This document shows, piece by piece, positions 1 to 7,893 of a stretch of 38,808 nt of DNA. The notes beneath the pieces are model-generated. The model saw only the letters and a list, made by a program, of their open reading frames with translations, was not told the origin of the DNA and made no database searches. Source of the stretch: Dehalococcoidia bacterium UBA2158 (lineage in GTDB: Bacteria > Chloroflexota > Dehalococcoidia > Lucifugimonadales > UBA3495); contig DCWQ01000055.1 in NCBI GenBank assembly GCA_002328185.1, positions 1 to 38,808 of the forward strand, given 5' to 3'. A program made the translations under genes and the position numbers. Numbering within the stretch: the stretch's first letter is position 1; each line of letters begins with the position of its first letter.

Positions 1-3000
1 ACCGACCATGGCACCTTTTACGGTGTGGTCGATTTCTACTCGGCGTGCAAAGAAGTGGGCATCAAGCCCATCATTGGTTGTGAAGTTTACGTAGCTCACA
101 ACAGCCGCTTCGACAAAGACCCCTCCGAACGCAGCCCCAATCACCTGGTCCTGCTGGCCAGGGACAACACCGGCTACCGCAACCTCATGCAATTGGTAAC
201 CAAGGCCCATGTAGACGGGTTCCACTACCGTCCCCGTATCGACAAAGGACTACTTGAGGAGTTCGGCCAGGGATTGGCTGTTCTTTCTGCTTGCCCCTCA
301 GCAGAGGTCCCACGATTGCTCGCCGACGGCAACGATGTGGAAGCAGGCAAGGCCGCCGGTTGGTACAAAGAGCGGTTCGGCGAAGGCTACTTTTTGGAGA
401 TCCAGCGCCACGAGCATGTTCCCCAACTGCCTAAAATCAATGAAGGCCTGATCACCCTCGGGCAGAAGATGGATATCCCCCTGATCGTCACCAATGACGC
501 CCATTACGTCAATAAAGTGGAGTCGCCCCTTCAAGACATCTATATATGCATCCAGACCAGCACCACCATAAATGATGAGAAGCGTCTTCGCATGGAGGAC
601 GATTCCTACTATATAAAAAGCCCCGCCGAGATGGCCCAGCTCTTCCCGGATTTTGGGAACGCACTGGAGACCACCCAGTTGGTCTCAGACATGTGCAACG
701 TAGAACTGGACTTTGGCCAAACCCACCTACCCAAGTACCCGACGCCCAACGACATCGACGCCGATGAGTACCTGGCCCAGCTATGCGCGGAGGGATTCAA
801 GCGTCGCTACCCCCACCCGACGGCCGAGGCCGAAACACGACTCAGTTATGAGCTCGACGTCATCCGCCACACTCGGTTCGCTAATTACTTCTTGGTCGTC
901 TGGGACATCATCGACTTCGTCAGGAAGAGCAATATCTTATACGGGGTCCGTGGCAGCGCCGCCGCCAGCGTAGCCCTGTATTGCCTCGGAATCACCGACG
1001 TTGACCCCTTGGAATACAAGCTGGTCTTCGAGCGCTTCCTCAACCTGGAACGCAAAGAGATGCCCGACATCGACCTAGACTTTCAAGATGACCGCCGGGA
1101 CGAGGTCCTTCACTATGTGATTGACCGCTACGGAAACGACCGGGTAGCCCAGATCATCACCTTTGGGACCATGGGCGCCAAGGCGGCCCTGCGGGACGTG
1201 GGCCGGGCCCTGGGCATGGGTTACGGGGACGTAGACCGCATCGCAAAGATGATCCCTTTAAAAGCCCGCACCTTAGGAGACGCCCTGCGGGTTAGTCCTG
1301 AACTCAAGACGGCCTACGATCAGGAACCCGCCGTCACCAAGTTGGTCAACGACGCCCAAGGACTCGAAGGAATCGTCCATCACGTGAGCACCCACGCCGC
1401 CGGCGTGTTGATCGCCGATGAGCCCCTAACAGAGACAGTTCCGCTGCAGCGGCCGGTCCGGGGTGACGAAAGCAGCCCGGTGCTTATGACCCAGTTCTCC
1501 ATGGACCCGGTGGCCCACCTGGGCCTCTTGAAGATGGACTTCCTTGGGCTGACCAACCTGACGATCCTCGACCGGGCCGTCAAGCTGGTGCACGAGAATC
1601 AAGGCGTGGAGATCGACCTGCAGACCCTGGCCCTGGACGATGAGACAACCTACGACCTGCTGTCTTCAGGCAATACCAACGACCTGTTCCAGCTTGAAAG
1701 CGCGGGGATGCAGCGCTATATCAAGGCCCTGAAGCCCTCCAACTTGGGCGACATCGCGGCAATGATCGCCCTCTATCGCCCGGGGCCCATGGAAAACATC
1801 GATATGTTCATCGATGCTAAACACGGCCGCAAACCGATCTCCTATCCGCATCCCAGTTTCAAAGAATTGCTGGACGAGACCTACGGCGTCATCGTTTACC
1901 AGGACCAGGTGTTGCTGATACTGCAGCAATTCGCCGGTTACTCTCTGGGGGCAGCCGACATCGTTCGGAAGGCCATGGGAAAGAAGATCGCTTCGCTGAT
2001 GGCTGAAGAACGGGTGAACTTCGTCACCGGAGCCCAGGATAAAGGCTTTGAGCAAGATGTGGCGGGCGAAATATTCGATCTGATTGAGCCTTTCGCTGGC
2101 TACGCGTTCAACAAGGCCCATAGCGTCAGTTATGCCTTGATCTCTTATTGGACGGCATATTTCAAGAACCACTACCCAGTGGAATACATGGCTGCGGTGC
2201 TCAACTCCAGGCTGGACAACCCGGAAAAAACGCTGGGTTCCATGAACGAGTGTTTCCGGCTCAATATTCCCATTCTTCCGCCCAACATAAACCGGTCTGA
2301 CGAGTTCTTTGCTATAGACCACGAGACTGGAGGCCATGAAACCGACACAGACAACACAGATGACCTAGGCCGAGACGCGCTCACGGGCCCTGGCCTCCGG
2401 ACCGGCCTGGCCGCCATCAAGACCGTGGGTGAGGGCGCCGTCCGGCCCATCGTGGCCGACCGCAAAGAGAACGGGCCATACAAGACGATTGACGATTTCA
2501 GCCGCCGGGCGGGCGCTTCGGGCTTGAACCGCCGCACCTTGGAGAGTCTGGCAAAGGCTGGTGCATTCGATTGTCTGGCCTCCAGGGGCGCAGTGATGAA
2601 CGCTCTGGACCAGATAACCGCCACGGCCCAGAGAGAGGCGCGGACCCGTGATTCGGGCCAAAGCAACATGTTCGACGGCTCCGAAGATGTCTCTGACACC
2701 GGCGGCATGAGTGGCATTACCCTCACAGCTCCGGACGTTTCAGACCAGGACAAGGCTGCCTGGGAGAGGGAACTGTTGGGAATGACCTTGTCCCACAACC
2801 CGCTCATCGCGTTGGCCGCACTACAGATCGAAGGCATCATCAATTCACTGGACCAATTGGGTGAGGAAACCTCCGGCCAACCCGTCAATGTGGTGGGCTA
2901 CATCTCATCAACCATCGAGCGCACCACCCGCGAGGGGAAGCGTTTCCTCATAGTGAACCTGGAAGTTCTGGGCGGGATCCTGGAAGTCATGGTGTGGCCG

Positions 3001-3771
3001 GACACCCTACAGCGCACCCCTGAGGTGTGGCACGACGGGCGGCTGGTGATGATCAGCGGCCGGATGAGGGCCCGGGGAGACCAGTTGTCCCTCTCCTGCG
3101 ACACCGCCGGGGAATTCGACCCGGAGAACCCGGTCCTACCGCCGGCGGCGCCGGCCAAGACGTGGAACGGGAACAAGAATGGCAACGGAAATGGGCATAT
3201 GAACAACGGCAATGGCAATGGCGGCAAAGCAACCGATCACAACGTCAGCGAGAAGAAGGCGCAAATGACCACATTCAATAACATTCCAGCGGAGCCGCAA
3301 AAAGTGGTCCGTTTGGCAGTGACAGAGTCCGATGACCCCAGCCGCGACGCCCATCTGTTGCGGGAAGTGATCGGTGTGCTATTGGAATTTCCTGGTCGTG
3401 ACCGGGTGAACATGGATATTCGCACCGGAGAAAAACTGGTCCGGCTGGACCTGCCTGTGGTCAGCACAGGCTACTCTGAAGGGCTGCACGCTCGCCTGGA
3501 AGACCTGTTGGGACCGGACACTGTGGCCGTCCACCAGGAGTTGGGACTGGGGATGGAGACGCCGCGGGAAGCTCCGGTCAACATGCCTCTAGAAGCTGCG
3601 GAGCCGGCTGTCCCAGAACCAACCCCAGAGCCTGTTCCTGAAGCTATCATCGAGACTATGGCTGTTGCGGAGCCTGCACCTGCCGCGATGTCGGAACCTG
3701 CGGCGCCGGTAGCCGCCGAGGTTTCTGCGGCCGTTGGCGCGGATGCGGCGGGGGACGAACCACCTTTCTGA
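1..3771 (+). CDS. dnaE: DNA polymerase III subunit alpha (5' partial)
   Basis: Catalytic subunit of the replicative DNA polymerase. The reading frame is open from base 1 (TDHGTFYG leads into VVDFYSACKEVGIKPIIGCE), so the gene begins upstream and only about the first 40 residues of the PHP domain are missing; the GTG at base 25 is not a true start. The order is PHP domain, polymerase palm with the PDIDLDF carboxylate motif near nt 1060-1083, fingers (YRPGPM near nt 1777; AFNKAHS near nt 2107), a helix-hairpin-helix segment and an OB fold (nt ~2890-3110). After the OB fold comes an Asn/Gly-rich linker (nt ~3165-3225), a short folded module (nt ~3300-3530) and a Pro/Glu/Ala-rich tail. The core is standard for DnaE; the tail is unusual. 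It stands alone on the plus strand. Confidence 0.97.
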   Translation, partial: TDHGTFYGVVDFYSACKEVGIKPIIGCEVYVAHNSRFDKDPSERSPNHLVLLARDNTGYRNLMQLVTKAHVDGFHYRPRIDKGLLEEFGQGLAVLSACPSAEVPRLLADGNDVEAGKAAGWYKERFGEGYFLEIQRHEHVPQLPKINEGLITLGQKMDIPLIVTNDAHYVNKVESPLQDIYICIQTSTTINDEKRLRMEDDSYYIKSPAEMAQLFPDFGNALETTQLVSDMCNVELDFGQTHLPKYPTPNDIDADEYLAQLCAEGFKRRYPHPTAEAETRLSYELDVIRHTRFANYFLVVWDIIDFVRKSNILYGVRGSAAASVALYCLGITDVDPLEYKLVFERFLNLERKEMPDIDLDFQDDRRDEVLHYVIDRYGNDRVAQIITFGTMGAKAALRDVGRALGMGYGDVDRIAKMIPLKARTLGDALRVSPELKTAYDQEPAVTKLVNDAQGLEGIVHHVSTHAAGVLIADEPLTETVPLQRPVRGDESSPVLMTQFSMDPVAHLGLLKMDFLGLTNLTILDRAVKLVHENQGVEIDLQTLALDDETTYDLLSSGNTNDLFQLESAGMQRYIKALKPSNLGDIAAMIALYRPGPMENIDMFIDAKHGRKPISYPHPSFKELLDETYGVIVYQDQVLLILQQFAGYSLGAADIVRKAMGKKIASLMAEERVNFVTGAQDKGFEQDVAGEIFDLIEPFAGYAFNKAHSVSYALISYWTAYFKNHYPVEYMAAVLNSRLDNPEKTLGSMNECFRLNIPILPPNINRSDEFFAIDHETGGHETDTDNTDDLGRDALTGPGLRTGLAAIKTVGEGAVRPIVADRKENGPYKTIDDFSRRAGASGLNRRTLESLAKAGAFDCLASRGAVMNALDQITATAQREARTRDSGQSNMFDGSEDVSDTGGMSGITLTAPDVSDQDKAAWERELLGMTLSHNPLIALAALQIEGIINSLDQLGEETSGQPVNVVGYISSTIERTTREGKRFLIVNLEVLGGILEVMVWPDTLQRTPEVWHDGRLVMISGRMRARGDQLSLSCDTAGEFDPENPVLPPAAPAKTWNGNKNGNGNGHMNNGNGNGGKATDHNVSEKKAQMTTFNNIPAEPQKVVRLAVTESDDPSRDAHLLREVIGVLLEFPGRDRVNMDIRTGEKLVRLDLPVVSTGYSEGLHARLEDLLGPDTVAVHQELGLGMETPREAPVNMPLEAAEPAVPEPTPEPVPEAIIETMAVAEPAPAAMSEPAAPVAAEVSAAVGADAAGDEPPF

Positions 3772-4408
3772 ATTGGCGGCTGATTCGCAGCCCGATTCAC
3801 GCCTGTGCCCTCATAAAAACGGGCTTCAATTCGGAAAAGTCTAGAATTGCGCCCCCTACGTTACGATTGTCGTCTAATATGCCAGAGAAACGACGGAATC
3901 ATACTAACTTAGCTTATACATGGCTTGTCGACCGGTAATTCACTGACATTTAAAAACTTGACCACCTGAAAACCCGCTGGTACACTCACCGGAATGCTCG
4001 CCACAGGCGCGAACATGCCTGGAGACAGTGCCAAGGCCTGCTTCCAAAACGTCAATAACGCCGGACGAGAGAATGTCGAAGTACTATTACGGCCCATCAA
4101 ATGAGCCGTTCCTGAGTAGAGCAGCTATAAGCCGCTCCCAGTATCTGGCCCCTCGTTTTCCGGCGGAAGTTCGCTCCCGCGAAAAGCACGCCGTCCCCTG
4201 CGAACCGTAGTTCCTACCCCCAACCGCATAACCCCCGCACTCCCCATACCCCAATACCCGCCAACGTGAAGGCGACCCCGTAGTTTTTTAATCGAGTACC
4301 GATATATAGAGACTTGCGGTCAAAAACAAGGGGAAAGCGCGCAGGGACGGGCCCGAACAATAGCAAGTAATTATATTAAATTGATTCTGAATTGGAGGAG
4401 AACGTTTT
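3772..4408. other. 637-bp intergenic region
   Basis: No convincing coding sequence on either strand: the short open frames here lack ribosome binding sites and family motifs. A C-rich stretch lies at 4217-4259 (separate entry). The last 40 bases are AT-rich and lead into the strong GGAGGAG ribosome binding site of panD at 4394-4400, so the panD promoter is probably here, but I cannot place a clear -35/-10 pair. No obvious terminator hairpin follows dnaE. Confidence 0.6.
4217..4259 (-). other. Potential G-quadruplex (C-rich plus strand)
   Basis: The plus strand has C-runs at 4217-4221 (5), 4232-4236 (5), 4242-4245 (4), 4249-4252 (4) and 4257-4259 (3). On the minus strand the last four make G-tracts separated by loops of 4, 3 and 5 bases, which fits the canonical four-tract quadruplex rule. 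It lies about 150 bp upstream of panD. Whether it folds or has a role is unknown. Confidence 0.45.
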
Positions 4409-4780
4409 ATGAGAACAGTATTGAGGTCCAAGATTCACCGTGCGTGGGTAACCGATGCCAACCCCGATTACGTGGGCAGCATCCTGATCGACGAAAACCT
4501 GATGGACAAAATCGACCTGTGGAATTTCGAAAAAGTCTTGGTCTGCGACGTGACCAACGGCAACCGCTTCGAGACCTACGCCATCGCCGGCGAACGCGGG
4601 TCTGGCGTGTGCTCGGTCCAAGGAGCCGCCGCCCGGTTGAGTTCCAAAGGTAATTGCCTGATCATCATGTCCTTCGAGGAGACCGACGTTCCCATCGATC
4701 CGCAGATGATTCTGGTCGACGAGGAAAACCGATTCGTCGAGTATTTGGAGGGCGCCAAAAATGTCCAGCAGGTTCACTGA
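4409..4780 (+). CDS. panD: Aspartate 1-decarboxylase
   Basis: Cytoplasmic pyruvoyl enzyme that converts L-aspartate to beta-alanine for pantothenate and CoA synthesis. The 123-residue length is normal. The start MRTVLRSKIHRAWVT matches the family N-terminus, and the self-cleavage site is present as Gly23-Ser24 in YVGSILID, where Ser24 becomes the pyruvoyl group. Other family blocks are VTNGNRFETYAIAGERGSG and the VQGAAARL segment. The ATG is set by GGAGGAG at 4394-4400. The 3' end overlaps the next gene, a methyltransferase, by 20 bp, which implies co-transcription and probable translational coupling. No panB or panC is in the window. Confidence 0.95.
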   Translation: MRTVLRSKIHRAWVTDANPDYVGSILIDENLMDKIDLWNFEKVLVCDVTNGNRFETYAIAGERGSGVCSVQGAAARLSSKGNCLIIMSFEETDVPIDPQMILVDEENRFVEYLEGAKNVQQVH

Positions 4781-5579
4781 ACAAGAAACCGAGAGCTATT
4801 ACGATTTAGAGGATGCCATCTATCGTTCCATATGGGACGAAGACGGCAGCGTCCACTGGGGCGTATTCGACGATAGCACTGGCGACGATTTCCTGAAGGC
4901 CTGTGCCAATCTGAACGACATGATGGTCTCCAAGGGCCGCATCGATTCAGATGCCAAAGTTCTAGACTTGGGCTGCGGCAACGGCACCACTGCGATCTGG
5001 CTCAGCGGCGACCAGGAATGCCACGTTACCGGTGTTGATTTGAGCGGCGTTAGGGTCCAGAACGCCAAGGATAAATTGGCCAACTTAGACCAGCCCGCTC
5101 AAAGGAAACTGGCCTTTGAAAAGGCGTCAGCCACCGAGCTACCCTTCGAAGACGGCACTTTCTCTCACCTGTGGAGCCAGGCCACCATCTATCATGTCCC
5201 GGACAAAGAGTCCGTGCTGAGTGAGGCCTACCGCGTATTGGAAGAGGGCGGCATCATGGTCTTTGACGACCTGACCAAGCCTCAGCCCAATATCAGTGCC
5301 TCCGCCAAGGAATTTGTCTACGACCGGCTCCTCTACGATACGCCGTACAGCTTCGAGTCCTACCAGGACGCCCTGAAAGTCCAGGGGTTCAAGATCCTCG
5401 AAGCCCACGACCTGTCACCACATCTAAAGAACAGCTATCTCAGGTTGGTCGAACGCACACCCAGTACCGACGACGAGCATGCGGACCACTACGCCTGGCT
5501 GAGTAACGCTTACCAGGAGACCGCCAAAGCGGTAGATAACAAGGAACTAGGCTGGGGCCTGTTCGTCTGCCAGAAGTAG
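4761..5579 (+). CDS. Class I SAM-dependent methyltransferase
   Basis: A 272-residue Rossmann-fold methyltransferase. Motif I is VLDLGCGNG at residues 67-75; an acidic VDLSG strand end follows, then SATELPFEDGTFSHLWSQ (motif II/post-I type) and the RVLEEGGIMVFDDL block. The closest general likeness is to the glycine/sarcosine/dimethylglycine and tocopherol-type small-molecule methyltransferases, not to RNA or protein methyltransferases. The ATG lies inside panD, overlapping it by 20 bp, and a strong terminator follows directly, so panD plus this gene form a two-gene unit. The substrate cannot be read from sequence; a link to beta-alanine or its derivatives is only an inference from the coupling. 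Confidence 0.88.
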   Translation: MSSRFTEQETESYYDLEDAIYRSIWDEDGSVHWGVFDDSTGDDFLKACANLNDMMVSKGRIDSDAKVLDLGCGNGTTAIWLSGDQECHVTGVDLSGVRVQNAKDKLANLDQPAQRKLAFEKASATELPFEDGTFSHLWSQATIYHVPDKESVLSEAYRVLEEGGIMVFDDLTKPQPNISASAKEFVYDRLLYDTPYSFESYQDALKVQGFKILEAHDLSPHLKNSYLRLVERTPSTDDEHADHYAWLSNAYQETAKAVDNKELGWGLFVCQK

Positions 5580-5585
5580 CTTCAT

Positions 5586-5617
5586 AAACGGCCCTTCCAC
5601 ACCGGAAGGGCCGTTTT
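5586..5617 (+). terminator. Intrinsic terminator after the panD unit
   Basis: A perfect 13-bp stem (5586-5598 with 5604-5616), a 5-base loop and a TTTT run at the 3' edge. It begins seven bases after the methyltransferase stop and separates the panD-methyltransferase transcript from the next methyltransferase. Confidence 0.93.
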
Positions 5618-5660
5618 AGTTTCCCCCTCTGTCCGAGCCCCATATTAGGAGCGTCACCTT

Positions 5661-6290
5661 ATGCAAGAAAGCCACAAAAGAGTCCAATGGGTCTATGAGT
5701 CCACCAACGACAAAGAGTTGGAAGACCGCTATAACCAATGGGCTGCCGATTACGACAATGATCTGGCCTCCGAGTTTGAGTGGAACGCTCCCCAGAACGC
5801 CGCCGCCGTCTTCGCCAAGCACGTAGACAAGGCAGCCCACGTGTTGGACGCCGGGGCCGGCACTGGTCTCGCGGGTGAATGTCTTGCCGAGGCCGGCTAC
5901 AAAGACATGGTGGCCATGGACCTGTCCCAGGGGATGCTCGACGTCGCCAAAGGCAAGAACATCTATAAGGCCTTCGACCAGATGGCCCTGGGCGGCGCGC
6001 TGGATTACCAGACCGACGAATTCGACGCAGTGATCAGCGTCGGCGTCTTCACTCAGGGACACGCCCCCGCAAACTCTTTCGACGAGTTGGCTCGCATTAC
6101 CAAGCCGGGCGGACTGATCGTGTTCAGTCTCAGGGTGGACACCTACGAGTCGGCCGGGTTCAAGCAGCAACAGACGGGGATGGAAGAGTCAGGCGTTTGG
6201 AAGCTTGCGGAGATGACTGACGAGTACCAGCCGCTGCCCAAAGGCGAGCCTGAGGTCTGGCACCGGATCTGGGCCTACCGCGTCAACTAA
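5661..6290 (+). CDS. Class I SAM-dependent methyltransferase (METTL27-like)
   Basis: A 209-residue methyltransferase. The N-terminus has a YNQWAADYDND block like that of METTL27/WBSCR27-type proteins; motif I is VLDAGAGTG at residues 61-69, followed by VAMDLSQGMLDVA, a DAVISVGVF motif and ITKPGGLIVFSLR. An AGGAG site lies nine bases before the ATG. It sits 82 bp after the first methyltransferase, beyond a terminator, so it is probably transcribed separately. The two methyltransferases are only distantly related. Substrate unknown; small molecules are likely. Confidence 0.85.
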   Translation: MQESHKRVQWVYESTNDKELEDRYNQWAADYDNDLASEFEWNAPQNAAAVFAKHVDKAAHVLDAGAGTGLAGECLAEAGYKDMVAMDLSQGMLDVAKGKNIYKAFDQMALGGALDYQTDEFDAVISVGVFTQGHAPANSFDELARITKPGGLIVFSLRVDTYESAGFKQQQTGMEESGVWKLAEMTDEYQPLPKGEPEVWHRIWAYRVN

Positions 6291-6400
6291 GCAGACCCTT
6301 TTTCAACACATCGCTGTTCCCGCCACCTCTGTCAACCCGATCCTTCCGAACAAGGAGAGGAGTCTCTTTGCTCTCATCTAATCGTAGTATTTAAGCAACG

Positions 6401-6430
6401 AGATTCTTCGGCTAACGCCTCAGAATGACA
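6401..6430. repeat. Short imperfect palindrome, dispersed-repeat type
   Basis: The reverse complement reads TGTCATTCTGAGG then GCCGAAGAATCT, a sequence type I recognise as a common short interspersed intergenic element in many environmental bacterial genomes. It folds as ATTCT / TC / GGC - TAAC - GCC / TC / AGAAT. It lies between two convergent genes. This is a single copy here, so repeat status rests on recognition and not on copy number in the window. Confidence 0.45.
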
Positions 6431-6457
6431 GAGTTGAGTGAGCGCTCCCCAAGCCAA

Positions 6458-7336
6458 CTATCCTTCAGATAGAAAGTCGCCGATGACCTGCGCCAATTCC
6501 TGAGGCTTGTGGTAGCCGATATCGTGGATGGTCTCGGGTATCCAATGGACCTGCCCATTCTTGAGGGCCTTATCCGCGGCATCGACCATTCTACGGCGCG
6601 TCTCGGCGAATTCGGTCCCCGCGCGTTCGGGAGTCGGTCCGGCTGGGACGATCAGGGTGGGGCACTCGATGCGGGGCATAGTCACAGACGCCGGTTCGTC
6701 CCACATAGCCCTGATGGTCTGTGCGTGGTTCTCCGGCCGCAGGATGTCCTGTATCTGGCCGTCTTCATCTTCGTAGACCATGGTCTGGACGATGCGCTCT
6801 ACTTCCGGGTTCCAGATCACGCCCAATTGATTGCGGAGCCGCTCCAAGAACTCATCCCGGTTTCCTGTCACGTCTCTGGGGCGAACCCTGTGCGAAAAGG
6901 CCTCCCAGGTTGCTCCGGGGAAGAGTCTGCCGTCCAGGAATCCCCCATCGATCATGATCAACCTGGATACCCGGTCGGGGGAATTGGCGGCGAAATTGGT
7001 CGCCACGTTGCCGCCCCAGGAATGGCCCATCACTGCGACCTTGTCCAGTCCGATGTGGTCCAGCAAACCAACCAGGTCGTCGGAGAGGGTCTTCCAGTCG
7101 TAGCCGGTCGGCGCGGCGGTGGTCTGGCCGTGCCCCCGCTGGTCAGGAGCATAGATGTGGTAGCGGTCCATGAGTAGTGGCGCCACGATGTCGTACCAAT
7201 GTGCGGAGGACGCCAGTCCGTGGAGGGCCAACAGAGGTTCTCCGTTGCCGCCCCAGTCCAGATAGCGGACCTTCAGTTCTCCGATGTTGGCCCAGAGTTC
7301 ATTGGGCGCGTGTTTTCCTGCGTGGCCGTCTACCAA
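6458..7336 (-). CDS. Alpha/beta hydrolase
   Basis: A 292-residue alpha/beta-hydrolase-fold enzyme. The oxyanion-hole motif LHGLASSAHWYD is near residues 38-49, the nucleophile elbow GHSWGG places Ser106, PDQRGHGQT follows the usual lid-proximal pattern, and a C-terminal His occurs in the ETIHDIG block. It acts on an ester, lactone, epoxide or C-C bond; the sequence does not say which. The TTG start is supported by GGAGG seven bases upstream. It begins 44 bp downstream of ogt on the same strand and is probably the last gene of the moxR operon. Confidence 0.9.
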   Translation of the reverse strand: MVDGHAGKHAPNELWANIGELKVRYLDWGGNGEPLLALHGLASSAHWYDIVAPLLMDRYHIYAPDQRGHGQTTAAPTGYDWKTLSDDLVGLLDHIGLDKVAVMGHSWGGNVATNFAANSPDRVSRLIMIDGGFLDGRLFPGATWEAFSHRVRPRDVTGNRDEFLERLRNQLGVIWNPEVERIVQTMVYEDEDGQIQDILRPENHAQTIRAMWDEPASVTMPRIECPTLIVPAGPTPERAGTEFAETRRRMVDAADKALKNGQVHWIPETIHDIGYHKPQELAQVIGDFLSEG

Positions 7337-7380
7337 ACTGCTACCTCCGATACGTTTGTCGCCGGTTGCTGGCTAGTATA

Positions 7381-7893
7381 TCAACGATCTTGCTCGCCCA
7401 ACTCCATCTGCAGCAGCTTGGCCTTTACGCCAAGACCACCGCCGCCGTAGCCCCCAAGGCCGCCGTCACTGGCAATCACCCGGTGGCAGGGTACTATCAG
7501 CGAGAACCGATTGCGGGCCATGGCTTGCCCGGCGGCCCGCACGGCCAGAGGGCTCCCTGCTTCAACGGCCAGCCAGGCGTAACTCCTAGTCTCCCCGGCG
7601 GGAATGGTTCGGCAGGCGTGCCAAGCCGCACTGAAGAATGGTGTCACCCCGGAGAAATCCAGTTCAATCTCGTCCAGCGCCGCCATATCCCCTTCGGCGT
7701 AGCGGTGCAGACACTCGATCACGCCGGTGAAGGCGTCCGGGTCGTCTTCCGCGCTGTCCAGGTCTGATCCCAAGTCCTCGATGGCCTCGTCCGGTGTGGG
7801 CTTCAGTGAAGCCCGCTTCAGGCCATATTTCCCGCCAAGCAGGACCATCCATCCCATTGGCAATTCAACCAAGTGGTATTTGTCTCCCGTCAT
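7381..7893 (-). CDS. ogt: Methylated-DNA--[protein]-cysteine S-methyltransferase
   Basis: A 170-residue DNA repair protein that takes the alkyl group from O6-alkylguanine onto its own cysteine. The active-site motif is PCHRV with Cys136, followed by the GGLGGYGGGG loop; the helix-turn-helix region (RSYAWLAVEAGSP) precedes it. I chose the ATG at 7893 because GGAGGG lies just upstream and it gives a family-like length; a much longer frame extends upstream but is the shadow of the transglutaminase gene. Its ATG overlaps the stop of that gene by four bases (ATGA), so translation is coupled. Confidence 0.93.
   Translation of the reverse strand: MTGDKYHLVELPMGWMVLLGGKYGLKRASLKPTPDEAIEDLGSDLDSAEDDPDAFTGVIECLHRYAEGDMAALDEIELDFSGVTPFFSAAWHACRTIPAGETRSYAWLAVEAGSPLAVRAAGQAMARNRFSLIVPCHRVIASDGGLGGYGGGGLGVKAKLLQMELGEQDR

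Noticed and set aside
2172..2888. Long minus-strand open frames inside dnaE and other GC-rich genes
   Set aside because: They are antisense shadows: no ribosome binding site, no domain motifs, and they overlap strongly supported genes.
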